64,000 bases of DNA from Symbiodinium sp. CCMP2592 (GCA_905221615.1 CAJNDT010005813.1:476968-540967), one strand, 5' to 3'. Shown: positions 52,076 to 63,841, counted from the stretch's first letter. Program-made: numbers and translations. Notes: generated by a model not told the origin, from the sequence alone.

Positions 52076-53743
52076 ATGGCTGCATTGCCCGCGGCACAAG
52101 CTGTGCCAGATGATGACGATGACGACCTTGGGGGTCCAGTGCTCCCTCCTTTGCAGCCGATACTTGAGACTGTGTCTGGCAATCCTTGGCCCGCTGCTGG
52201 CAGTCCTGTCTCGAGCGATCAGGTGACCGCGTTGTTGCATCAGCTGGGCAACACAACAGCTCTCCTGGGTCAGGTGATAGGGCAGCGCAGTGCCAGTGAT
52301 TCTTCGGTGTCGGGACTTACAGGCAAAGACATGTCTCGCATCATGCCCCGTCCAGAGCCCTTCCGTGCTGCAACGAGGGAACAAGAGCATTCTGCTTGGC
52401 CTTCATGGCTTTGGTCTCTTGAGCAGTATTTGACTGTCTTAGACCCCAAGTTCGGAGAAGAGATCGATCAGCTGAAATCAAACTTGCACCGGCAGGTGAA
52501 CATTTCTCCCGCAGCCACAGACATCGTCGCGCGCTCGCGGCAGCTCTTCGCTTTGCTTTCGGTGTTGGTAAAGGGACGTGGGTTTCTTGTGATCAAGTCG
52601 GTCTCTGGGAACTGTGGGTATGAAGCCCTTCGGCAGCTCATTTCCTTGTATGCACCGCAGAGCAAGTCACGCAGCCTTGGCATCTTGACGGCCCTGACAC
52701 AGGTCAGTGCTTTTAAATCTGGCGAGGCAATGTTTCCACAGATTCTTGAGCTTGAACGGGTTTTTACAGAGTACGAGAGCGCTTCGCAACAGCTTCTTCA
52801 GGAGGAGCTCAAGACGGCGCTCCTTTTGCGTTGTTTGCCCGCTGCTTCGAGAAATCAGGTTCATGCCACCCTTCCAGAGGATGCTTCGTATGCTGCAGTG
52901 AGGGACTGTGTCTTGCGCATCGAAAGGCAGCAGTTCAAGTGGCAAGGCGTTTCATACTTTGGTGATGTTGCGCAGGGTTCAGGTGCAGGGACTGGCGATG
53001 GTGCCACTCCTATGGAAATCGACCGTGTTGCCGGCAAAGGCAAGAAGGGCAAAGGCAAAACGAAAGGCAAGGACAGCAAGGGCAAAGGAAAGCATGGCAA
53101 GGACAACAAAGGCAAGGGTCATCATGGCAAGGACAAAGGTCAGTCCAAAGGCAAGCAAGGTGACAAGCCTGCAGCTGATAAGTGCTTGTACTGTAACAAA
53201 TCTGGCCACTGGAAGCGCGATTGCAGGAAGTACAAGGCCGATTTGAAGGCAGGCAAGGTGCAGGCTGTGTCCGAGGAGTCGGGATCTACCGTCTCGACGG
53301 TGACTCCGTCTCAGAGTGCCTCTCAGGTTGGTGCAAAGGGTCGGGTTGCTAGGCTTGCGGAGATAGACCTTACAGCTTTTGATGAGTGTGATGAGGAGTT
53401 TCTTGATGGAGACACCCGCGTTTGCATGATCCAGTGCAGCATGGAACGAGTTGAGCACTTTTCGATCAGTGACCCCTCTGAGGTTCGTTGCAACGCTTGG
53501 GATACGATCTGTGAGTACGAGCTTTTGAGCCTCCCGAGTGATGTGCTCTTGAAGCTGTGTGAAGCCAAGCAGCTGGAGTGCCATGCGGATCATTCCAAAT
53601 CCCTTGCAGATCCTTCAAGTGCCATGCAGATCATTCCAGATCCCGTGCAGATTCCTTCAAGTGCCCTGCAGATCAGTCCAGATCCCTGGCAGATTCCGTC
53701 AAGTGCCCCGTGCATCAGGTCAGTTGTGATGCCGATCAGGTAA
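52076..53743 (+). CDS. gag: Gag-like protein of the Copia element
   Basis: A 555-residue frame from ATG at 52076 (MAALPAAQAV); GTG at 52073 is in frame but not a likely start. The first 320 residues are a helical Gag domain (PSWLWSLEQYLTVLDPKFGE). A Lys/Gly-rich linker (KGKKGKGKTKGKDSKGKGK) follows from about residue 318, then one CCHC zinc knuckle CLYCNKSGHWKRDC (370-383). It packages element RNA. The last 40 residues carry short repeats (IPDPVQIPSSALQISPDPWQ), where the pol frame overlaps in the -1 frame from 53542. The stop is TAA 53741-53743. Confidence 0.9.
   Translation: MAALPAAQAVPDDDDDDLGGPVLPPLQPILETVSGNPWPAAGSPVSSDQVTALLHQLGNTTALLGQVIGQRSASDSSVSGLTGKDMSRIMPRPEPFRAATREQEHSAWPSWLWSLEQYLTVLDPKFGEEIDQLKSNLHRQVNISPAATDIVARSRQLFALLSVLVKGRGFLVIKSVSGNCGYEALRQLISLYAPQSKSRSLGILTALTQVSAFKSGEAMFPQILELERVFTEYESASQQLLQEELKTALLLRCLPAASRNQVHATLPEDASYAAVRDCVLRIERQQFKWQGVSYFGDVAQGSGAGTGDGATPMEIDRVAGKGKKGKGKTKGKDSKGKGKHGKDNKGKGHHGKDKGQSKGKQGDKPAADKCLYCNKSGHWKRDCRKYKADLKAGKVQAVSEESGSTVSTVTPSQSASQVGAKGRVARLAEIDLTAFDECDEEFLDGDTRVCMIQCSMERVEHFSISDPSEVRCNAWDTICEYELLSLPSDVLLKLCEAKQLECHADHSKSLADPSSAMQIIPDPVQIPSSALQISPDPWQIPSSAPCIRSVVMPIR
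53542..53740 (+). promoter_or_regulatory. gag/pol overlap, putative -1 frameshift region
   Basis: The pol frame opens after a TGA at 53539-53541 and gag closes at 53741. No canonical X XXY YYZ slippery heptamer was found in gag frame. The overlap is made of 24-36-bp repeats (CAGATC.TTCCAGATCCC words) that could fold. Confidence 0.5.
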
Positions 53744-56700
53744 CGCCTCTCAAGCCGTCTGTGTATGTGCATGGCAGTGTCCGTGCTCTTGCTAGTGTCA
53801 ACGGTGAAGACATCATCCTGGACTCAGGAGCGGATATCAGTGCACTCCCTGAGACGTACGCCCAGGTTGGTGAGCCTGCTCCATCGTCGGCTCAGAGGTT
53901 CGTCGATGCTTCAGGCCGTTTGCTGCAGTCCAAAGGCATACGCATTGCAGAGGTTCGTGTTGGTTCCATCAGGTTCCGTGAAAAGTTCTTGATCGGAGGA
54001 GTTACTTGCCCTCTCCTTTCTTTGGGCAAATTGTACAAGGCAGGATTTTACGTAATCCCCTCCACTTCAGGTGACAGTGACTTCATCCTCACCAACGGTG
54101 ATCTGTCCGAACCGGTCAGGTTGAAGAGGCAATCTCTATGCGCAACGGGCAGTGTGCGTGTCCTCAACGCTCTACCTTCAGCAGTGCGGGCGGTGAGTGC
54201 AGCATTGCATGGTCCTTTGCTCCGTCTTGACGCGTCAGGGTGGCAAAGGATAGGTTCCAGACGCTATGCGCTTCTAAGTTTTGGTCAGTCTTATGTCGAC
54301 AGCACGCTGATTCCCTTGACTGAGTTGCTTTGGTATCGCACCACACTTGTGCGCAGAGATGGCCGGTGGACTGTTGCTGAGTTGGCAGCCGATGTGAGCT
54401 CTTTGACGGATCGTACGTTGCCGCTTGGGCCCCCGGCTGTCGAACAGGTTATCACCATTGCGTATGACGATGCCTCCCTAAGTCCTGAGAGCCTAGGGTT
54501 TAGTCCTTCTGATTCCGATGACGTGCCAGGTTCCCAAGGTGCAGGTTCTGTTGAGGCTCCAGAGGTTCCAGTGCCAAATGCCGCCGATCAAGGTCCAGAG
54601 GTTCCAGTGCCAAATGCCGCCGATCAAGGTCCAGAGGTTCCAATGCCGGATGCCGCCGATCAAGGTGCAGGTGTAGGCGGACTTGAAGGTGATAGCGATC
54701 TCCCTCCGAGTGCTGATCAAGCGGCTCCAGTCGCTCCTGCGGCTGATGGAGGTGGAGAGGCAGCTCCATCTGAACGTGAAGTCATTGACAGCGTCACTGT
54801 GAACGGTGTTGTGATTGACCGCAACTCTTCGCTTCGGGTCATGCGTGCTGCCCTTGTCAGCCTTGGCTTAGGTAAGAATGGGTCTAAGAGCCAGTGTTGG
54901 GAGCGCTTGGTGCGCCATCTGCGTGAGGCCGATCTTTTGCGTGAGCATCAGGTCCATCACAACTTGAGCGCCGAGCTGAGTCGGCCACCACATGCACCAC
55001 CAGTTCCTGCAGCTCCTTCGGACCACGACCGTGCACAGCATGTGCTGACACATGAACCGTACCAGCCCTGGTGCGATGCTTGTGTCAAGTTTCGAGGAAG
55101 ACAGGATCGCCACCCGTCTGAGGCTTCGCATGATCCTGGCTCTCGGTCTGTCCTGTCTTTTGACTTTGGATACTGCTCGAGGGAAGCCGATGACGGTGTT
55201 CGAGAAGCCAAGGACCGCCTGACAGTCTTGTTTCTTCATGATCGTCACACCAAAGCCGTGCATGCCATTCCCACGGCTCAGAAGGGCGGCAGCAGCCTCA
55301 GTCACTTGGTTACAGAATCCGCGAGGTTTGCGATATGGTTGGGTCACCGGTCCCTCAGACTCCGATGTGATAATGAACCCGCTATCCTTGCGGTGCAAGC
55401 CGGTCTCTTGAAGGCCCTTCGGAATCTTGGTGTTGACGTGTCCAAGGACACCGCTCCTGTGGAGTCTCACCAGAGCAATGGTCCGGTTGAGCAGGTTGTT
55501 GGGAGCATCAGGCAGCATGCCGCTGTGCTGATGCATGATCTCGAGCAAGCTTGTGGAGCCAAGGACGATCAAGTGTTGTTTCCACCGCTGCATCCGATCT
55601 ACGGATGGGCTCTTGCCCATGCCTGCTGGCTTCGCAACCGTTACACGCCTGTGCATGGCACTACTCCGTACGAGGCTGTGACTGATTCGGCGTACAGCGG
55701 CACCATCTGTCGCTTTGGAGAAAAGGTCCTGGGATACCTCAAACCTGACGGCAAATCCTCGGCGCGCTGGCGCCATGGCCTCTGGCTTGGAAAAGCTATA
55801 GGCAATGACACCCACATTTTGGGTTTGGTCGGTGGCGTCTTCGTGACGCGCTCAGTGCGAAGGTTTGAAGACAATTTCGATCCGGACTTTGCAGCCAGCT
55901 TTGATGTGAGTGTTTTCGAGCACGGGCTCTCGTCCATAGGGGGGAAACTTGTACTTGGGCACAAGAAGCCAGCCGCTCCTGTTGCAATGCCTATCCCAGC
56001 TTACGTTGGCCCTCCTCCTTCACCACCAGCCGCTGCAGAATCGCCTCTTCCTCACGAGGCTCAAGGCTCTCCTTCACAGATTGCAGGCACCGACTCGCCA
56101 GTGCGGTCTCCAACATCCATCAACTATAGCCCTTCTGATGGCATGAGTGCCACGGAGGATGCTGCTCTTTCTGATCGTCACGGTGATGTGTTGTCCACTG
56201 ACGCAGGTGAACCCAGCTCAGCCGAGGCGGGGATGCCCGCAATTCCTGCCGAGGCGGGGGCAGCTGCCTCATCCGCTCCTCTGATTTCTGAGGCTCTGGG
56301 CCTCAGTGAGAATCCTCGACCAGCCAAGGTCGCCCGCAGGTCTGATGATGACCAAGTGATGGCTCTTGAAGGGCAGATTTCTTTGATTACCGCCCCTGGG
56401 TGCTGTGCGGATGAAGTGCCAGCTGGAGATTTGCTTGTAACCTCTGGAGAGGAGTCTCCCTGCGTTGTGCACATCAGGCAAGTGTGCTATGAACATGAGG
56501 ATGAAAATGTCACTTTGACGTTTGATGGTGACACGCTTGATGAGCTCGAGGATTACGACCAAAGTTTTCTTGAGGATCAGTCTGGTGACACTGAGTTGCT
56601 GCCTGAGCTGTGTCGGCCCCGCACTTCAGACATTGAGCCAGAGCTCTCTCCGGAGGAGCTCGAAGCTTTGGATGTGATTGCTGATGGAGTTGAGATTGCT

Positions 56701-59190
56701 AGGCTAGAGGGCATGACTGTGCTGCTTCCTGAGTCAGCAGCTCATAACGATGAGTACGCAGGTCAAGAGGCCACTCACCTCACCACGCGCATGGTGCGCA
56801 CGTGGCGTGAGAAGGAGCTTGGTGGCTCCCCAGTTTGGTACCGACGCAGCCGGTACGTGGCCCGAGAGTATGCGTGGCTCAATGAGCGTCATGACCTCTT
56901 TTCGCCCGCTTCCACAGCACTTTCGAACCGCTTGCTGCCGATCCACTACCTGTGTCACGAGCCTGACCCTGATGATCCTTGGGTCATGGTCGCCCTCGAC
57001 ATCAGTGATGCTTACCTTAGCGTCAAGCAGACCCGCCTGGTCATTGTGCAACATGCAGGTGTCCGCTACGTGCTGGGACGAGTCTTGCCCGGACAGCGGG
57101 ACGGATCCAAGGAGTGGTACTTGGCATTTTCCAGTTTTCTTGATGAAGCCTTGGGTTTTAAGAAGTGTGATGCTCTGCCCTCGTTGATTCGCGAGCCAGC
57201 TTTCAAGTTCAGTATGCAGATGCATGTCGATGACTTGTTGGGTGCAGGCAGCAAGCGCTTTCTTCTTGAGCGCCTCCGGCCCACGCTTGAATCAAAGTAT
57301 TGTGTAAGCATCCGCATCCTTGAAGCTTCGGGGGACACGATTTCGTTCTTGAAGAGGCATCACACACTTCTTGCTGACGGTAAAATGCTGCTAACACCCT
57401 CGGCCAAGCATTTTGAAAAGCTGTTTTCTGTGATGAAAATCGATGAACGGAGTGCCCCGAAGAAGACTCCTTATGCGCCGCAGCTTGATGAAATAGACAA
57501 CAGCGAGCTTCTCACGTGTGCAGATGCAAAGGCTTTCCGCTGTGCCATTGGCATTCTTTTGTACTTGGCAGTGGATTTGATCGAGTGTCAGGGTGCCATC
57601 CGTGCGTTGAGCAGCTACATGACTTCGCCAACACGCAATGCACAGGCTGCTTTGAGGCATCTGTTGAAGTATCTTCTTGAAGGCCAACACCATGGTCTCT
57701 TGCTTGATCGCAGAAACTGTTACAACGGAGTTTCCGGCGAGATTCCGAGACCGAGCCAGCCGATCTTGTGCTTAGAAGCCTTTTCGGACGCCAACTGGGC
57801 GGCGCATCGCGGCTCTCGCAAATCGGTTAGCTCAGGGATGGTGTTCGTAGCAGGTTGCCTTTTGTACAGCTCTAGCCGGACACAAAGGGTGATAGCTTTG
57901 AGCTCAGGGGAATCGGAATTGCTTGCGGCGACGTCTACACTTTGTGACGCTTTGTTTGTTCGGCAGCTGCTCGCTTTCATTGCTGACGATGAGCCACCCC
58001 AGATTCATCACTTCCTCGATGCCAGCGCTGCCAAAGGCATCATGGAGCGAAGCGGCGTCGGCCGCGTCAGGCACTTGAGCGTCCGAGTCTTGTGGACTCA
58101 GCAGCTTGTTGCAGATAAGATCATCATGCTTCGCAAAGTTGCAACATCGATCAATGTGGCCGACCTGAACACCAAAGGCCTTTCTCGGAGCCGCATGCTC
58201 ATGCTTTTGCACATCATCGGTTGCTGGCATACTGTGTATGAGTGCTTTGTTGGAGAAGATGAGATTGCTGATCTGCGCTACAAGCAGGCAATGAAGGACG
58301 CTGTGCGTGCCGTCCGCTCCACATCGAGTGCGTCCGTGAGCAAGCCTATGATTCAGGCCATTGTCATCGCTGTTGTGAGCGCCTTGAGTCGTGCTGCGGA
58401 TGATGCTGACGGTGACAACGGCTTGGATGACTCAGGAGCTGACCTTCCTGACTGGGCCAACCGGGTCCTTGTGTGGTTCTTGGGACTGTGGGTCCGCGAT
58501 GACACTGGTGTGTCTGTCATCGACATGCTTGTGCAGCCCCATGCTTTGATCCTTGCGTGCGTGACAATGCTGATGCTTGTGTTGTGCATCCGCACTTTGT
58601 GCTGCAGGGCATCTGATCGCGGCCAGGTCAATGTGCAGATCGCTGGCCCTCGTGATCATGTTTCCTTTCAGTTTGATCGCCAGCTCAATTTGCATGTTGG
58701 AGTTGGTGCGCCTGGGACCCCTACGAATCCTTTGTCTTTCGACTTTGACGGTGATGACAGCCCTCCACATGTTTTGTCCGCGCTACGCAAAGGTGCAAGG
58801 TCCAAAGCTTCTACCAGACCAGGTCCGAGGTACGACGATGAGGATGCTCCTCATCCCGACGCGAGTTCGTCAGCAGCACCGCCCACTGGTGCGATGAATG
58901 CAGTGCAGGCTCATGTGCCTCCTGCTGACCATGCATCAGCACCTGGAACACCAGCAGAATCCATGAGTTCGCAGCTTTCGACGCAGTCGTTCCGCGAGCT
59001 GCACGGGTACCCTATCGCTGTGGCACGGAGGATGAACCACCGTGGGAGCCTCGTGTGGGTGTCGCACACAGGCCACTGCTACCATCGTCTCCGGTGCTTT
59101 AAGCTTGATGGGTGCGATCGTGTGAAGGCGTACGAGCGCCACGAAGCACAGAACCGCGGACTCCGTGCATGCAAGAAATGCAATCCTTGA
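53542..59190 (+). CDS. pol: Copia Pol polyprotein with C-terminal membrane and zinc-like extension
   Basis: Open from 53542 and overlapping gag by about 200 nt in the -1 frame; no ATG at its start, so it is probably expressed by frameshifting. Numbered from 53578 it has 1870 residues: protease DSGAD (Asp82); a Pro/Ala repeat EVPVPNAADQGP x3 (about 328-363); a SAP-like segment (about 417-449); integrase with zinc-type WCDAC and catalytic Asp529, Asp598 and Glu638; reverse transcriptase ALDISDAY (Asp1141) and HVDDLL (Asp1218-1219); RNase H FSDANW (Asp1404) and SSGESE. After RNase H come about 330 more residues with a hydrophobic, membrane-like helix (about 1655-1675) and a tail with YHRLRC (1835-1840) and CKKCNP (1865-1870). 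No internal stop; all key catalytic residues are present. Confidence 0.95.
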
Positions 59191-60063
59191 GTGACGGTGC
59201 ATGATGTGTGTGCAAAGCCTCTCTTGATGGCCACTTGAAATGCTCTTGATGCGATGCTTTCTTGGTGTCAACACTCGGCGTGTTGATACCATGGGGCATC
59301 TTGTATATATCCACCTGTATTATAGCTTGGATGCTCATGTTGCTGGGTCCTGGACCCTTCTGTCAACTTCAGGTGCCGATGATCTTGAGCATATACTTGT
59401 ATGGCTTTCTTGAATGTGCATATGGTGCATTTTGCACCATCAATACTTGTGACGCATGCCATTTTGGCAAACCCGAGAATATGTGCACTTTGAGTGCACT
59501 GCTGACACTTGCAATGGCGATGATGCATTCCGCCAATGCTGGACCTTAATTAGGAGGTTCTAATACTTTTAGTCGTTGGTTGTAGGCTTCCTTCGGCTGT
59601 TTTGCGTACAGGGCAGACACTTTCTTGATTATCAACTTGTGTTTGCATGATCCCGCATGAATCGCGCTTTCCTCACACTTTTTGCGTCCTGCTGCAAGTC
59701 AGGTTTTCTTCACTTCTGTTGAGCGCTGCCAGTTTGTTGCTTCACGACCGCGGGTCCGCTTGCCTGAGTCAAGCTTGCAACAACAGGAGCACACTGCTAC
59801 GGCGAGTGTGTTTCTGTTTCCGTAGGCAGCTGGTGCCACTGCACCCGTAGGGTAGCAGGTAGCTGTAGCCAGTTCAAGCCAAAGACCTTTCGGCAGTGCT
59901 TGTGAGCAGAGGTGCACGTTCGTGGGAGCAGTAACCACTAGTTACTTTGTTGTCGTATTCGTCATACCGGCCCTAGCGTAGCTTTGAGCTTTCGTACAGT
60001 GTGGCTTTGGAAGTCGCAAAGTTATGTGAAAGCATTGGCCTTAGTTGGACTTCGGCATGCTTT
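59191..60063. other. 3' untranslated part of the retrotransposon
   Basis: About 870 bp between the pol stop and the purine tract. Short frames but no domain. It contains TATGGTGCATTTTGCACCAT at 59422-59441, a perfect 20-bp inverted repeat. Confidence 0.5.
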
Positions 60064-60071
60064 AGGCGGGG
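60064..60071 (+). other. Purine-rich tract before the 3' LTR
   Basis: AGGCGGGG abuts the 3' LTR, in the place of the plus-strand priming tract. Confidence 0.55.
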
Positions 60072-60251
60072 TGCAAAACTTTGCACACCTTGTATATGTA
60101 CTCGTACAGTATGTACACGTATTTTCCATTTGTTTTCCTGGCCGGTATTTACATGTGCATTTGTTTTACTTGAAGAGCTCCCTAATTCGTTTGAGCCCAA
60201 TGTGCTGACTTCGCTACTCCGCAGGCGCTTGTGTTTGAGTGAAAATTAGCA
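60072..60251 (+). repeat. 3' LTR (180 bp)
   Basis: Identical to the 5' LTR by eye and followed by GTTAG (60252-60256), the right target-site duplication. Confidence 0.95.
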
Positions 60252-60500
60252 GTTAGGCTGAGAGGATCGGAGCCTCGCTCTTGTCTCGGCCGAAATCCAA
60301 GGAGAAAAAAAAGCTGAGGCATTGAACAAAGTGTCATGAAACTTGTCCGCAGGTACGCTTTGCTCCGGCCCAGAGTTCTGGAAAGTAGGCCGAGAGGTTC
60401 GGAGCCTCGCTCTTGTCTCGGCCGAAATCCAAGAAGAAAAGCAAAGCCAAAGTTCTGGGAGCCTCGCTCTTGTCTCGGCCGAAATCCAAGATCAAAAGCA
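60252..60500 (+). repeat. Hairpin-element cluster 5, with ATGAAACTTGT companion repeat
   Basis: Copies near 60254 and 60386, plus a 5'-truncated copy at 60459. Companion text AAAGTGTCATGAAACTTGTC at 60330 and 60517 resembles sequence after hairpins at 32075-32110 and 32440-32475, so the mobile unit is longer than the hairpin. Confidence 0.85.
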
Positions 60501-60582
60501 GAGGCGCGGCATTCGCAAAGTGTCATGAAACTTGTCGGGCAAGGCAGCTTAGGCTTTAGGAAAGGCTGCAACACAGCCCCAG

Positions 60583-60627
60583 ACAGACAGACATACAAAC
60601 AGACAGACAGACAGACAGACACGACAG
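60583..60627. repeat. (ACAG)n microsatellite
   Basis: CAGACAGACAGACATAC and five further ACAG units. Confidence 0.9.
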
Positions 60628-60791
60628 AGGCTTTGTTGTTTCCCGAAACGAAACCAATAATTATAGTACCCAAACCATCTCTAGAGTCCCGGGCAGGTAC
60701 CTTTTGCTGTGCAATGTCGTGCACACCCAGAGGCCTGCGGTTTCAGTGGTGCAGCTTGCACTTTGTTTATCAGCCAGAGTTAGTTCTGGAA

Positions 60792-60995
60792 ACTAGGCCG
60801 AGAGGATCGGAGTTGCGCTCTTGTGTCGGCCGATAGTTTTCTTTTATTTTGTAGCCAGAGGCAGAACAGTTATGGAAAGCAGGCCGAGAGGTTCGGAGCC
60901 TCGCTCCTGTCTCGGTCGTTTTGCTAGCTAGCCAGAGGCAGAGTTAGGAAAGTTGGCCGAGAGGTTCGGAGCCTCGCTCTTGTCTCGACCGAATC
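60792..60995 (+). repeat. Hairpin-element cluster 6 (three copies)
   Basis: Copies near 60795, 60879 and 60954. The first is diverged (GTTGCGCTCTTGTGTCGGCC). Confidence 0.85.
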
Positions 60996-62228
60996 CAAGA
61001 CCCAGCGATGGTCCTACCAGAGGGGTGTGGTGCTTCCCATACGAAGACACCTCTTCATGCCACTGGCCGGGCATGGGACTCCCGGGACTGGTCGTCTGCC
61101 ACAGTTGGCCCGCTATCATCGCGACAGTCACAGTGGCCGAGACCCTTGGGGCCAACCAATCCACGGAAGGGATTGATGACAGCCAGGCGATGCGCTAATG
61201 CGCTGGCTGGGGGTCAGGGAGTGGCGGCACGGGGGATAGCTCCGGGACAGACCGGCTTTCGTCCGTAAACAGTCCCCGGCATGCATGGGAGGCTGTTCGT
61301 TGCTGCTTTTTGCTTTCCCGCGAGGTTTCATGTCATTTCGAATCTGGGTCGATGTCCTTACCCACAGTGAAAGCTGAACACCGTTGGCCGGGTGTTGGGA
61401 CTGATGTGCCAAGTTCCTGTTTCTGGCCAACCCACAGAACTTCTGTGGATGACAACAGAGCAAATGGGCTAATGCGTCTGTTGGGCAGGATCCTGTGCTC
61501 ACCCGTCTCGACGATCCTCTCCCCCTGACCGTGCGGCCGGCGGTCACATAGGGGTGCAAGCTTGCCGAGCGGGGACAGCGCCAGTGCCCTGTCGCCCACT
61601 TGGGGTGGAAGGGCGAGGGTTGCACAGTGCCATCAGATTGCAGGGGAGGCCCTTGGATCATTGGATCCAATGACAACTGTATTGTCGCAGACTGTGTAGT
61701 AGTAGTAGACTAATGACGACTGCATGGTCACATCAATTTTCAATAATTATTGCTGATTGCTTCCAACCAACATTAATAAGAATAATAATACTGAATGTTC
61801 AGTCACGGTGTCATGGATTGATTTATAGCTCGCGGATTGGTTGGGAAGAAGGATGAAACTTATTATTATGTAGGACGACATTGACTGAGAACCGAAGGCC
61901 GTAAGTTAAACCCTGGGCCCTTCGAATCAGAGTCTAATCAGCAGCAGCCTTGACCTGACCTGTGCAGCGGGCTGGCCGAGGGGGCCCTAGAGACCTGCCA
62001 GGTTCCACCTTGTGGCCGTTGGTGGGGGCAGCGATCCATCCGCCGGACCTTGTTGATGCCACTGACGCCACTGCGTGGCCACTCGTGGCGGCCACCCTTG
62101 AGGCCAACGCCCCAAAGCCCGGGGGTATGACAGCGGGGCGATGCGCTATGCGCCCGCTGGGGGTGGCCTCAACGGAGGACGGTGCGTCCGGACCTCCCCG
62201 GGGGGATCCAAAGAGGGAGGCCTAATAA

Positions 62229-62481
62229 TAGTAGGCCGAGAGGTTCGGAGCCTCGCTCTTAGTCTCGGCCTGTCTTCATAATTTTGCTGTTAGTTATTAG
62301 TCGGCGTTAAGTAGTATTGACGTCCGGATATTAGGCCGAGAGGTTCGGAGCCTCGCTCTTAGTCTCGGCCTCAGTCCTGCCTGTCTTCATTTACTGTTAG
62401 TTAGTAGTCGGCGTTAAGTAGTATTGAAGTCCGGATAGTAGGCCGAGAGGTTCGGAGCCTCGCTCTTAGTCTCGGCCTTGT
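62229..62481 (+). repeat. Hairpin-element cluster 7 (three copies, CTCTTAGTC variant)
   Basis: Copies near 62231, 62332 and 62440, separated by about 100 bp of repeated TTAGTCGGCGTTAAGTAGTA and GTCCGGATA. Confidence 0.9.
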
Positions 62482-63841
62482 CCTGTCAAACTCCAGAGTC
62501 GAAGTCAGAATCAGTCCCAGTCGTATGTCGAAGCTATGCCTTAGCTAAGGAGTCGGAGTCGAATCGAATCCTTGGCCCGCTATCGCGACAGTCACAGTCC
62601 CCGGCATGCATGGGAGGCCGTTGGTTGCTGCTTTTTGCATTCCCGCGTTTAGTCTGTTTTTGCATCCGATCCCTTTTTCAGAAGTCAGTATTATTATTTC
62701 AACACAGAGGTTAAATCATGAGTGCTGTGTGGACTGTGTGGAATCCTTTGGTCACTTCTTGAGGTTTCATATCATGTCGAATCTGGGTCGATGTCCTTAC
62801 CCACAGTGAAAGCTGTACACCGTTGGCCGGGTGTTGGGACTGATGTGCCAAGTTCCTGTTTCTGGCCAACCCACAGAACTTCTGTGGATGACAACAGAGC
62901 AAATGGGCTAATGCGTCTGTTGGGCAGGATCCTGTGCTCACCTGCAGCGACAACCAGGGGCCCCTCCCTCTGACTGTGTTTGGCAGTCATTGGCGGGGGC
63001 ACGACACCGCCGTGCAGGGACAGCACCAGTGCCCTGGTGCCCTCTTGGGGTGTAAGGGCGAGGGTTGCACAGTGCCATCAGATTGCAGGGGAGGCCCTTG
63101 GGTCATTGGACCTGGATCCAATGACAATTATAATAATACTGTTACTACTACTCAGCAGACTCAGACTGTCACTGTGTAGTAGTATTAGGAGTGACTGCTG
63201 TAACGTTGACTGACTGCATGGTAATGGTCACGTCAATTTTCAATGTCAATCAATGAATGTTCAGTCACGACATATGACACGGTGTCTCTCACGAATTGAC
63301 ATTGATTGTCTTGTCAGTTATTATTATTATTACTCTTATTGTAATTACTATACAGATCTGATGTGGAATCGCTTATTATTATTATTATTATCATCACTTT
63401 GCAGACAGTGTCACTGTGGCTGTGTGGTTTTGTGGGAAGTTGAAATAAAATAAGATGATAAGACTAAGATCTATTATGACGTTGTCATTGTACGACGATT
63501 GACACTGAGAACCTAAGGCCGTAAGTCAAACCCTGTGAAGCAGAATCTAATCAGCAGCAGCCTTGACCTGACCTGTGCAGCGGGCTGGCCGAGGGGGCCC
63601 TAGAGACCTGCCAGGTTCCACCTTGTGGCCGTTGGTGGGGGCAGCGATCCATCCGCCGGAGCTTGTTGATGCCACACGCCTGCGTGGCCTCTCGTGGCGG
63701 CCACCCTTGAGGCCAACGCCCCAAAGCCCGGGGGTATGACAGCGGGGCGATGCGCTATGCGCCCGCTGGGGGTGGCCTCAACGGAGGACGGTGCGTCCGG
63801 ACCTCCCCGGGGGGATCCAAAGAGGGAGGCCTAATAATGGA

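Larger units (their letters stand above)
51690..60251 (+). mobile_element. Ty1/copia-type LTR retrotransposon, structurally complete
   Basis: 8562 bp bounded by identical 180-bp LTRs (TG...CA) and a 5-bp duplication GTTAG. The order is LTR, primer-binding site, gag, pol (protease, integrase, reverse transcriptase, RNase H, C-terminal extension), purine-rich tract, LTR. Integrase before reverse transcriptase marks the Copia superfamily. Identical LTRs imply recent insertion. The right target site merges into a hairpin element (GTTAGGCTGAGAGG), so the insertion landed at a hairpin's edge. Confidence 0.95.

Noticed and set aside
53590..54769. Minus-strand frames inside gag/pol
   Set aside because: They mirror the short DNA repeats of the sense polyprotein and have no independent support.
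59458..59468. GCCATTTTGGC as a spliced-leader fragment
   Set aside because: It lacks the leader's 3' end (CTCAAG), lies inside the retrotransposon's 3' region, and has no downstream gene.
61962..62225. 87-codon frame ending at a hairpin
   Set aside because: The duplicate block at 63580-63833 has an indel that breaks the frame, and there is no ATG start.
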